From an uncultured Ruminococcus sp. (GTDB taxonomy: Bacteria > Bacillota > Clostridia > Oscillospirales > CAG-272): a stretch of DNA of 64,000 nt. This document shows positions 9,392 through 16,893 of the stretch, piece after piece. The notes under the pieces were generated by a model that saw only the letters and a list, made by a program, of their open reading frames with translations, had not been told where the DNA came from and made no database searches. The DNA lies in contig CADBKZ010000008.1 of NCBI GenBank assembly GCA_902795355.1, positions 33,862-97,861 of the forward strand, written 5' to 3'. Each line of letters starts with the position of its first letter. Position 1 is the stretch's first letter. The position numbers were made by a program, and so were the translations under genes.

Positions 9392-10917
9392 TGGATTTCT
9401 CCTTTCTTCTTTCGCGGGATCTTTCCGTTGGCCAACTCAAAATAGCAAACCTTGGCGGCCGACGGCGAGGAAAAGGCCACAACCGGCTTTGTTCCGATTG
9501 CGCCGCGCTTTTCGGGCGGAACTTTGAACGTAAAGATCCGCCAAGGATAACGCCCGTTCTCCTGCTCGGCATACCGATCCGCATAATGATATTCCAGATA
9601 GGAAGTTCCCGTTCTGCCAAGCGGGGCGCAAAGAACGCCGTCAATCGAAACCGATACCTGCGCCGCAACTTCGTCGGCGGTCAGCCCGCTTGTGGAAAGA
9701 AGCCCCACATAAAGGCAGATCTGCTCTGTTTTCCCGAGCCGATCCGTTAAAATATCGAGCGTGGCCGTCCCGCCCGCGGGGATCTCCAAGGGCAGATACC
9801 GTTCTACCGGCTCGCTCCAACCGAGGGGAACGGGAATATCGTTCATAACCGTTAAAAACCGGCGCAACGGTTCCTTTCTCGCGTCCTCTGCGGCGGCATA
9901 TTTCCATGCCCACGGCGCGCCGAAGGTATTGTACTGGTAGAATCCGTCCGCACCTGCGGCGGCGGCCATTAACCGGTAGCCGGCAACGGTTTCGGGCGTA
10001 ATCCAATGCCACAGATTGACCGTGTTGCATTCGATCCCCCACAGAACGGAAACCTCGGGCGGGCAGAGCGCTTTCCACTCGGAAATGGGGATGTTGCTGT
10101 CGGTCGATCCCCAATAGGCGGACGGAACGAACACATTCACAAGCCCCTCGCGCGCGAGACAAGCGACGTCAAACCCATAGTTGTACGCCCATTTCACGCG
10201 CGTGCAAAGGCGGAGCATCACCTGCCAAGGGTGCCCCCATTTTTGCTCGGCGCGGTTCAGAATTTCCCGCACCCGACGCAGAAAATCCATCATATAGATC
10301 CGGTTTTTCGGGCTGTTTTCCCGAAAACAGCGAATAGTCCGCTGAAAATCCAAATCAATTCCGAAGGCGTCGTATGCCTGCGTTTGCTCCTCGATGATCG
10401 CGAGGAAATGGTCCCGCACCTCGGGAACCGAGTAGTCCAGCGCATATCCGTACCAATTGCGCGGGTGATGATAGTCGCCCACCATCCAACCGTTCGCTTT
10501 GGCGCGGTAGAAAAACGCGCTATGTCCGGTTGGCTCGTTGGCATAATGCACGTCGTTCATGCGGAATGAAATCCAAGGGCGCATTCCCGCGCGGCGGGTA
10601 CGGTTCAGCCAAACGGCAAACGGGTCCAGCCCCAACTCGGTATAGAGCAAATGCGAAGCCTTTGCAATTTTATTTTGCGAATAGTCCACGGGGAGACCCT
10701 GCTCCTCGCGGCGCAAATAACGCGCCCCAGCCCACTCGTCCGCCGTTGACGGAACGCAGGGGCCGAGATTGAAGATCAGGTCGCTGATCCCGCGGTTTTC
10801 ATAGCGGTCAAAATAGCGGTCGATCTTCTCGCGCATGCCCTCGGGTTCCCACCCAACCGTGTTCAGAAAATGTGCCAGCGCGTCGCTGTCAATATTCATA
10901 AGAGTTCCAAATTTCAT
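9388..10917 (-). CDS. Glycosidase-like TIM-barrel protein, no signal peptide (tandem paralogue B)
   Basis: 509 residues from ATG 10917, which has AGGAG 5-6 bases upstream; a longer frame upstream runs through a hairpin and is not credible. It shares its whole length with the downstream lipoprotein: NIDSDALAHFL near the start, RPWISFRMNDVHYANEPTGH, PEVRDHFL, FGIDLDFQRTIRCF, VPSAYWGSTDSNIP and GIECNTVN. Unlike that copy it begins directly with the conserved domain and has no signal sequence, so it should be cytoplasmic. The acidic positions in GIDLDFQ are kept, which suggests both copies are active. Substrate unknown. Confidence 0.7.
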   Translation of the reverse strand: MKFGTLMNIDSDALAHFLNTVGWEPEGMREKIDRYFDRYENRGISDLIFNLGPCVPSTADEWAGARYLRREEQGLPVDYSQNKIAKASHLLYTELGLDPFAVWLNRTRRAGMRPWISFRMNDVHYANEPTGHSAFFYRAKANGWMVGDYHHPRNWYGYALDYSVPEVRDHFLAIIEEQTQAYDAFGIDLDFQRTIRCFRENSPKNRIYMMDFLRRVREILNRAEQKWGHPWQVMLRLCTRVKWAYNYGFDVACLAREGLVNVFVPSAYWGSTDSNIPISEWKALCPPEVSVLWGIECNTVNLWHWITPETVAGYRLMAAAAGADGFYQYNTFGAPWAWKYAAAEDARKEPLRRFLTVMNDIPVPLGWSEPVERYLPLEIPAGGTATLDILTDRLGKTEQICLYVGLLSTSGLTADEVAAQVSVSIDGVLCAPLGRTGTSYLEYHYADRYAEQENGRYPWRIFTFKVPPEKRGAIGTKPVVAFSSPSAAKVCYFELANGKIPRKKKGEIQ

Positions 10918-10929
10918 CGTTTCTCCTCT

Positions 10930-10974
10930 GCTCCGGATCTGCGCGGGCGAACGCCGCCCGCGCAGATCCGGAGC
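10930..10974. other. Perfect 20-bp hairpin between operon genes
   Basis: Arms 10930-10949 and 10955-10974 are exact complements over 20 bases (GCTCCGGATCTG... outer end) around a 5-base loop. On the minus strand it lies after the LamG-like protein gene and 12 bases before the start of the glycosidase-like gene, covering the approach to its ribosome-binding site. No T run follows, so it is not a normal terminator; mRNA processing or segmental stability in the operon is more likely. Confidence 0.75.
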
Positions 10975-11028
10975 CGCTATACGCAGTGGGGGTCGCGTTT
11001 CCATCCCCCGCCCCTGATCGGGGCTTTG

Positions 11029-12642
11029 TCAATCTTTTTTGCGGATCGCAATCGCCCCGCCGAGCAACAGAACCAGCGCGCTTGCCGAACCGATTCCGAT
11101 TACGGAGCCGCAGCCCTTGCTTTTGGCGGTTGAGCCGCTTTCCGCAGACGCAGCGGGCGCTTCGCCGGTTGCAGGCGCCTCGGTCGCCGCGGTTGGCGCG
11201 GTTGTCTGATCGCTCGGAGTCTGGGAATCGGTGCCCGTTTCCGCTTCATAGGCAACGTCAATGGTAACGGCGGGATCGTCCTGCGCCAATTCGGAAATTG
11301 CCCCCGATGGATACAGGCCGCTGACAGCGACCAGATCGTCGAACGAGAAGTTCTGCGCCTTGGCGCCCGTATCCGAATACTTCTCCAACTGCACGCCGCA
11401 GAAGCCCTGCAAATCGGTTGATTCGAGCGCGACCGTTCCGAGACGATCGCCGTTCAGATACAGCGTCAGACTGCGGTTGGAATAGTTGACCAGCAGCTCC
11501 ACATAGTACCATTCACCCGATTTGAGAACGACCGACGAACCGTTTTTCGCAACGGGCCACACGTTCTCTCCGTTATCCCATGCCAGCGTTGCGTCCCTGT
11601 TCACCACAAAACCGCCGAGAGGGGCGCGATCCGAATCCGCCAGCTTGACGCGAAGTCCGGGCAGATTTTTGACGGTATACTCGGTTTTGATTTTGAACGA
11701 AACCGTGGCGTTTCCGCCGAGCGGCGTTGCGGAAAGCGGAATGTACGCCTCGAACGCGGTTGCCGCGTGCGGGACCTTTAACTCGAGCGTGGAGCGGTTG
11801 AAGCCGCCGGTTTGCTGAATGGAGAACGACGCCCAGTTGGTGTTGCTGATGGTTTTCGCGTTTTTGGAATCAAACGGATCGTATTTCACAACCGACGCGT
11901 CCGACGCAAGCACGTTGGCGTCGGCAACGCCGCAAATATCATCCGCCGCGGGAACCGTTAACCCGTTGCGCACCACAAGTTCGTCCACATAGAAATTCAT
12001 ACGGTAGTTTCCGCTGGAAAGGGTGCAGGATTTGAAGCCCGAGAAACCCACCGCGTCCGGCGTCCAATCGCAGGTACCTAGCTCGGAGCAGTTCATATAA
12101 ACGGTGGTCTTTTTGGCGGTGAAGTCCACCAGATAGTCGAATCGGACCCAAACGCCGGCAGGAATGTCAACGTCGGTTTCCACGAGCTTCGCGGTGGTAT
12201 CGGCCGTGTAGGAGACCAATACCGCCTTTTTGTTATCGCTTATGTTGTTGTTGGAGCAAACGCCGCCGAGGTGCTGCCCCTCGCTGGTTTTTCCGATCGC
12301 ATCCGAGAGGAGCATGGGGAACATATGGCAGAAACGGTCGGGGTAGTTTTCGATCATAAAATAGAACGTTACGGTGCTGTCGGTTGTAATGGGGGTATCG
12401 CTGATGGAGATCCAGCCCTTATAACCCCATTCGGTTGCAACGCCGTCGTCGCCCGCTTTCCCGGGAAGGGAGACCAGAAGCGATTTATTGGACGCGACCG
12501 AAACGCCTTCCACGTTATCTAGCCCCGCGGGAAGCTCTTCAAAATCCACCTGAACATCCGCAAACGCGGCAACGGACAGGACCAAAAGCGATGCCAGCAG
12601 GCAAACGGACATCCATCCGCAGATCCATTTCAAATGTTTCAT
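11029..12642 (-). CDS. Secreted, membrane-anchored protein with two LamG-like domains
   Basis: 537 residues. It has an N-terminal signal peptide (hydrophobic core ending near AAFA). Two beta-sandwich repeats follow, each with the pattern 'strong VTF.F....G.W..FDYLVDF....TVYMN' (about residues 60-210) and 'GEWYYVELLVNYSNRSLTLYLNG' in the second (about 250-430), as in concanavalin/LamG carbohydrate-binding folds. A Thr/Ala/Pro-rich stalk comes next, then a tail KGCGS, a hydrophobic helix and RKKD. The tail resembles a sorting or anchoring signal with a cysteine before the helix. Placed on the surface, it probably captures the glycan used by the locus. Confidence 0.7.
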   Translation of the reverse strand: MKHLKWICGWMSVCLLASLLVLSVAAFADVQVDFEELPAGLDNVEGVSVASNKSLLVSLPGKAGDDGVATEWGYKGWISISDTPITTDSTVTFYFMIENYPDRFCHMFPMLLSDAIGKTSEGQHLGGVCSNNNISDNKKAVLVSYTADTTAKLVETDVDIPAGVWVRFDYLVDFTAKKTTVYMNCSELGTCDWTPDAVGFSGFKSCTLSSGNYRMNFYVDELVVRNGLTVPAADDICGVADANVLASDASVVKYDPFDSKNAKTISNTNWASFSIQQTGGFNRSTLELKVPHAATAFEAYIPLSATPLGGNATVSFKIKTEYTVKNLPGLRVKLADSDRAPLGGFVVNRDATLAWDNGENVWPVAKNGSSVVLKSGEWYYVELLVNYSNRSLTLYLNGDRLGTVALESTDLQGFCGVQLEKYSDTGAKAQNFSFDDLVAVSGLYPSGAISELAQDDPAVTIDVAYEAETGTDSQTPSDQTTAPTAATEAPATGEAPAASAESGSTAKSKGCGSVIGIGSASALVLLLGGAIAIRKKD

Positions 12643-12667
12643 ATCTTTTTCCTCTTTTCAAAATCGG

Positions 12668-12811
12668 TTATCCGAAAATCAATTCGGAAATGTTGATTTC
12701 GTCTCCCGCGCCGTCCTCGGCCGAATAGGAGGTGGAGGAAGCGGTGAGAACGTCGTCGGTGAGAAGCTCGACGACCGACAATTCGGGATGTATATAGCAT
12801 AATTTCATCAT
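12668..12811 (-). CDS. Small peptide (47 aa) of unknown function in glycan operon
   Basis: ATG ATG at 12811/12808 is preceded by AAGGAG with 9-base spacing. The frame ends 25 bases before the next gene's start, so it looks like a genuine gene. The peptide has a short basic/aromatic start (MMKLCYIHPEL), a central DDVLTASS, and a Ser/Gly/Asp/Glu-rich acidic end (GAGDEINISEL). There is no membrane segment or cleavable signal. It lies between genes for two secreted LamG-like proteins. The layout recalls small peptides with a DVLTxS-like core that I have the impression occur in gut Clostridia, but I cannot confirm a family. A precursor-peptide or surface-associated role is speculation. Confidence 0.6.
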   Translation of the reverse strand: MMKLCYIHPELSVVELLTDDVLTASSTSYSAEDGAGDEINISELIFG

Positions 12812-12830
12812 TTTCGTGTTCTCCTTTCCG

Positions 12831-14021
12831 TTATTCAACAATGGCTCCGTTGGCATAAACAACGGTTGAAACAGCGCCGCAGACCGCCTCGCCCTCTGCG
12901 GTTTCGGTGAATGTGTTGACCTCGAACGTATAGGTTTCGCTATCCGAAAGGCCCTTTACGGTCAGCGCGAAGAGATAGCCCGCGCCAAAGCCCGTTGCGG
13001 TGTAGGCAATGGAAATGCCGTTTTCATCCGACCCGAGAATGGAATTGTAGACATACCGGCAGGTATACCGGACGGTTTCGCCGCCGTTCACTTTCACGTC
13101 AAACCCGATTTTTTCGTATGCCGTGTAGCCCTCTACGGTTCCCACAAACCGAACGTTGTAAACGCCGTCCGCGGGGGCGGATTCCTGACAACCGCGCAAA
13201 ACGCCGCCCTCGGTTTGGTTGAGAATACCGCCGTCGGCTTGGGAAACGCCAACGGGGTTCCAATAGGAGCTGAAACTCGCCGCTACGGTATCATAGCTAT
13301 CGAAAAACAGAATTTGATCTGCCGCGGCTTTCACCTTTTCAACGGAAAGGTTGGAAGCAAGGTCGCCCTTTGCGGGAGCCACGCAGGTCTTGCGGATCAT
13401 AAAATTATCGAGGTAGGCATATTTGGCAGGCCGACCGCCCGAACCGTTGTTTGCGAAAACAAGGGTTTGATAGCCGTTTTCATAATTGGCCATCGCAACG
13501 CTTCCGATGTTGTTATAGTTATGATATACCGTCATCGTGCCGTTCGTAAGGTCCACCAACAGATCAATTCGGTTCCATTCCCCGATCTTCATGCGGGAAA
13601 GCGATCCCTCGCCCACTTGCAGGGTGGTTCCATAGTAAATCGTTCCGGGGTTGGTAACGCTGTCGCCCGTAAACAGGGACATGTTGACGCGCGCCATCAC
13701 ATTCTCCGCGGCGACCGCGCCGTTCACATAGCCGCCCGAGGAAAGAACAATGGGGAAGGACTGCATGGCGGTTGCCGTTTCCAAATCGGGTTTATAATAG
13801 AAGGTGATCGTACTGTCCACCGCAACGGTTCCCGTAAAAAGGGTGGTTTTATGCGACGCGGTGGTATTGTTGGCAGGTACGCCGATTTTCAGGCAGTTAT
13901 CATTCCTGCCCCAAACGGTTTCCTCGTTGATCGGAGCTAAATTGGCCGCGCCAACAGGCAGGAGAAGAACGGAAACGAGCATGGCCGCGCAAAGAACGGC
14001 GCAAAAGAGTTTCTTTTTCAT
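12831..14021 (-). CDS. Secreted LamG-like protein
   Basis: 396 residues starting with a clear signal peptide (MKKKLFCAVLCAAMLVSVLL...GAA). The first half (about 35-215) has the LamG/concanavalin pattern seen in the 537-residue protein downstream (DSTITFYYKP, GEWNRIDLLVDLTNGTMTVYHN, YLDNFMIRK). The second half (about 240-396) is a beta-rich domain with a fibronectin-like SETYTFEVNTFTE ending. There is no anchoring helix, so it is probably released or held by partners. AAGGAG precedes ATG 14021 by 11 bases. Likely binds the glycan outside the cell; no catalytic motif is apparent. Confidence 0.65.
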   Translation of the reverse strand: MKKKLFCAVLCAAMLVSVLLLPVGAANLAPINEETVWGRNDNCLKIGVPANNTTASHKTTLFTGTVAVDSTITFYYKPDLETATAMQSFPIVLSSGGYVNGAVAAENVMARVNMSLFTGDSVTNPGTIYYGTTLQVGEGSLSRMKIGEWNRIDLLVDLTNGTMTVYHNYNNIGSVAMANYENGYQTLVFANNGSGGRPAKYAYLDNFMIRKTCVAPAKGDLASNLSVEKVKAAADQILFFDSYDTVAASFSSYWNPVGVSQADGGILNQTEGGVLRGCQESAPADGVYNVRFVGTVEGYTAYEKIGFDVKVNGGETVRYTCRYVYNSILGSDENGISIAYTATGFGAGYLFALTVKGLSDSETYTFEVNTFTETAEGEAVCGAVSTVVYANGAIVE

Positions 14022-14040
14022 AATGGCAGATTCTCCTTTT

Positions 14041-15456
14041 TTAATAAATTTCTTTCAGTATGGTTTGAAATTGGTCGTTGCAATAGGTTTCGTTCTGGCG
14101 GATGTAGGATACCACATCGGTGCTTACGTTGTCAATTACCACCGTTTTCAGCATGCCGAGCGCCAGACCCGCGCCCAATCCAACGCTATCCAGCGTAAAG
14201 CCGAGGTCGTAAACGGTCTGATCCAGAATCAGCTCCAACACCTTGTAGTCGTCCGCGCTCTTGGATACGCGATAGGACATATAACGGTCGAAATAAACGG
14301 GACGGAAATTATAATAACTGTGCCAGCCCAACGCTTCCAGAATCAATCCGCTGTCCTGCGGGTTTGCGGCGTCGTTCGGAATGCCGACAAAGCCCGCGCC
14401 GCACATGGCATGGTATTGCGCCTGCTCCTCGTTGAGCTTGGGGGCGGGAAGAAACGCGGTTTCAAAGCTGATGTCGGCCAGCAGCTGCCCTGCTGCGCCG
14501 ATGTCCATTCCGAGGATCAATGCCTTTCCCCCCGCAAACGTCGTCCACGCCTTGCTGGTTGGAAAGTTGGAGTTATACCACTGGTCCTTGAACGTTTGGT
14601 CGCCGACAACCAGCGCAAAAACTTTTTCCGCAATGGAAGAGCATTTTTCAACGTTCCATTTCATTTCAAAATTTCCCTGCTCGTTCCGTTTGAGAAGCGT
14701 CTCCCCGCAACCGTAAAAGAAGCCGCTTGCACCGCTTGCGTTGAAAGCATAGCCGTAAACGCCGTTATCGGGGTCGGACACCGCAACGGCATATTCGGCC
14801 ATTCGTTCCAATGTCCAATCCCCGTCAAACACAATCCGGTAAATATCCTCGCCCAAGAAATAAGAATTGAACATTTGACGGTTCATAACGTTGACGGAAA
14901 AGCCGCGCCCGTTCAGATTGAAATCGCTGACGCCGAAAAAGAGTTTCCCCGAAACGGTAAAATTCTCCACCTGACTCTGGTTCCACCAAAGCTTGGTGGT
15001 ATCGATGTCCGGAAGGCTGTTGAGGTCCTGCATCATGCCGGACGTCATCATGGTGGAAAGGAATTTGGTGGGGTGCGGCACAACCATGTCGTAGGCGCGC
15101 AACCCCGCCATGTAGGATTCGCTCAACGCAGAGTAGTCGTTTCCGTCCGCAACGGTGGTGAGAGACAGGGTAACGTCGTAGGTCTCTTCCACATATCTTC
15201 TGCGGCGTTCCAACGCCTCGGAAATAATGGAAGAGTCGGTACTCCCGCCTTCCAGAAGCGTGCTTCCGTTCAGCGTCAGAATATTGAGGTCGGTTCCGAG
15301 CCGGCGAACGGCAGGGGCGTCGTCCTCGCCGGCGGTCTGTTCGGTTTTGGCGTTGGTTTCCGCGGACGGTTGTTTCGGCTTTTTCCCGCAGCCCGCAACG
15401 GCGAGACTACCGAAAAGCAACACCGCCGCCAAAAGCAACGCAAGGTGTTTTCTCAT
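14041..15456 (-). CDS. Extracellular solute-binding lipoprotein (family 1-like)
   Basis: 471 residues from ATG 15456, preceded by AAGGAGG with 7-base spacing. A lipoprotein signal ends at LAVAGC (Cys about 22). The mature part has the periplasmic-binding-protein pattern: SIISEALERRRRYVEETYDV, a hinge with DMVVPHPTK, FGVSDFNLNGRGFSVNVMN, and YNSNFPTSKAWTTFAGGKALI. Such proteins normally feed a carbohydrate ABC importer, but no permease or ATPase gene is present in this locus. It may serve a transporter elsewhere or act as a surface sensor or binding protein. First gene of the minus-strand operon, driven by the promoter at 15635-15663. Confidence 0.85.
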   Translation of the reverse strand: MRKHLALLLAAVLLFGSLAVAGCGKKPKQPSAETNAKTEQTAGEDDAPAVRRLGTDLNILTLNGSTLLEGGSTDSSIISEALERRRRYVEETYDVTLSLTTVADGNDYSALSESYMAGLRAYDMVVPHPTKFLSTMMTSGMMQDLNSLPDIDTTKLWWNQSQVENFTVSGKLFFGVSDFNLNGRGFSVNVMNRQMFNSYFLGEDIYRIVFDGDWTLERMAEYAVAVSDPDNGVYGYAFNASGASGFFYGCGETLLKRNEQGNFEMKWNVEKCSSIAEKVFALVVGDQTFKDQWYNSNFPTSKAWTTFAGGKALILGMDIGAAGQLLADISFETAFLPAPKLNEEQAQYHAMCGAGFVGIPNDAANPQDSGLILEALGWHSYYNFRPVYFDRYMSYRVSKSADDYKVLELILDQTVYDLGFTLDSVGLGAGLALGMLKTVVIDNVSTDVVSYIRQNETYCNDQFQTILKEIY

Positions 15457-15535
15457 AAAGTATCCTCCTTTTTTTATTTGGTTGGTTGCGGTCTGCCCCG
15501 AACTTTCCTTTCCCCTTCCGCTCCAAAAAACGGGA

Positions 15536-15564
15536 TTGACAAGCGGATCGGTTTGTGCTATAAT
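15536..15564 (+). promoter_or_regulatory. Consensus sigma-A promoter for the AraC gene
   Basis: TTGACA (15536-15541), 17-base spacer, TATAAT (15559-15564), a perfect match. The start site would be near 15571, giving a leader of about 175 bases to the AraC gene. Confidence 0.85.
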
Positions 15565-15634
15565 AGGCTTGGAAACCGAGGCTATGCGACGTTTTCGCGG
15601 GGCGGGCGTTCCCCGTTTATTTTTCGCTGAATCC

Positions 15635-15663
15635 ATTATAACATTTTTCACCGCCCGAATCAA
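15635..15663 (-). promoter_or_regulatory. Sigma-A promoter for the glycan operon
   Basis: On the minus strand, TTGATT (15658-15663), 17-base spacer, TATAAT (15635-15640). Start near 15628, about 170 bases ahead of the solute-binding protein gene. It faces the plus-strand promoter at 15536-15564, so the two leaders overlap. Confidence 0.8.
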
Positions 15664-15745
15664 TTGCCCCAAGCGCACTCTTTTTTTAAGACACTTCGCT
15701 TTTTAGAATGTTTATGGAAAATTTGAAACGGTCAGGGCCAAAATT

Positions 15746-16618
15746 ATGAAAGATAAACAAAATTTGCCGCAAATTTTTTCGTTCGCAATTAACGGAAGCA
15801 CCTTCTACATCCGGAACAATGCCAGCATTTTTTCTCTTTCGGAATTTCGCACGGGCATGCACCAACACCACGTTGCCGAAATTCATTATTTGTACAGCGG
15901 GAGCGAAAGGCTGACCTATATTGATCCCGAATTGCACCGCGAAAACGTTATGACCGTGGAAGAGGGGCAATTGTTGCTGATTCCGCCGCATATCTTCCAT
16001 TCCATGGAATCCAACTCCCACATTTTGCGCATAACCTTTACCTTTGAGATTCAGGGTTCATCCGATTTTTACAAGTTGGTGACAAACGCCATTTCCGAAA
16101 TGAAAAAGCCGTCGGTTTTTTCGGACGACTATTTCCGCAGCGTGTTTTCGGTAATCCGCGAAAAAATTGAGGAAGAGGGGATTTATTTCAACCAATACCG
16201 CCGCCAGCTGATGATCACTTCCGTTGTCACCATGCTGACCGATATTCTGCTCCAAAAATTTCCGCATACGGAGCCGTCGGCCAAGCTCCTGCCCGAGGCG
16301 GACCGCAACTTCCTGATCCGCGATTTTATCTGCCGCTCGGAAGTGAACAACGATTCTTTGGACAACCTTGCGAGCCTATTGCACCTTTCCACCAAGCAAA
16401 CGCAAACGGTGGTGAAACGGCTGATGGGGAAAAACTTCAAATCGTTGATATTGGAATCCAAAATGCAGCTTGCAAAGGCTTTGGTGCAGGGCACGGACCG
16501 GTCGCTCTCCTCAATTGCCGAGGACATCGGCTACCGCTCTTACAGCAGCTTTTACACCGCCTATAAAAAATATCACGGCGTTACGCCCCTGCAACACCGG
16601 CCCGACGCCGAAGAATAA
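15746..16618 (+). CDS. AraC family transcriptional regulator of the glycan locus
   Basis: 290 residues: an N-terminal cupin-type sensor (HQHHVAEIHYLYSGS, LLIPPHIFHSME at about 75-90) and a C-terminal double helix-turn-helix (NLASLLHLSTKQTQTVVKRL, then SLSSIAEDIGYRSYSSFYTAYKKYHGVTP at about 250-280). This is the usual form of AraC activators that sense a sugar. It is transcribed away from the minus-strand glycan operon, with the two promoters between them. That arrangement strongly suggests it controls that operon and perhaps itself. Inducer unknown. Confidence 0.88.
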   Translation: MKDKQNLPQIFSFAINGSTFYIRNNASIFSLSEFRTGMHQHHVAEIHYLYSGSERLTYIDPELHRENVMTVEEGQLLLIPPHIFHSMESNSHILRITFTFEIQGSSDFYKLVTNAISEMKKPSVFSDDYFRSVFSVIREKIEEEGIYFNQYRRQLMITSVVTMLTDILLQKFPHTEPSAKLLPEADRNFLIRDFICRSEVNNDSLDNLASLLHLSTKQTQTVVKRLMGKNFKSLILESKMQLAKALVQGTDRSLSSIAEDIGYRSYSSFYTAYKKYHGVTPLQHRPDAEE

Positions 16619-16744
16619 ATTTTCGAAAAAGAGCCTCGGCCGAGGCTCCTGACGCCGTTCGGGACGATCGCGCTTTCCATTCGGCCTCGGGTATGGAGCG
16701 AACCGCTGCCGACGCATGGCGCATCCCGCGAACGCAACGCCCAA

Positions 16745-16800
16745 AACAGGGAGACCCGTTTCTTTGCACAAAGAAACGGGTCTCCCTGTTATTGCCTTTT
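16745..16800. terminator. Long terminator hairpin between convergent genes
   Basis: AACAGGGAGACCCGTTTCTT (16745-16764) pairs exactly with 16771-16790 around a 6-base loop, followed by a T-rich stretch. It lies between the convergent AraC and malQ genes and may work both ways. Confidence 0.8.
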
Positions 16801-16863
16801 CGGTTTTCAAATGTTTTTCAAAAATTCAAACGATTTTCAAAAATGATACTTCGGGAAAATACC

Positions 16864-16893
16864 GTCGTTTTCGCATACACGGTATGCAAATTT
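16864..16893 (+). repeat. Dispersed 3'-end element, copy a
   Basis: CGTTTTCGCATACAC then GGTATGCAAATTT. It contains the palindrome GCATAC-acg-GTATGC and ends on the stop codon of malQ. It is the most complete copy of an element found at eight intergenic sites in this window. Confidence 0.7.
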
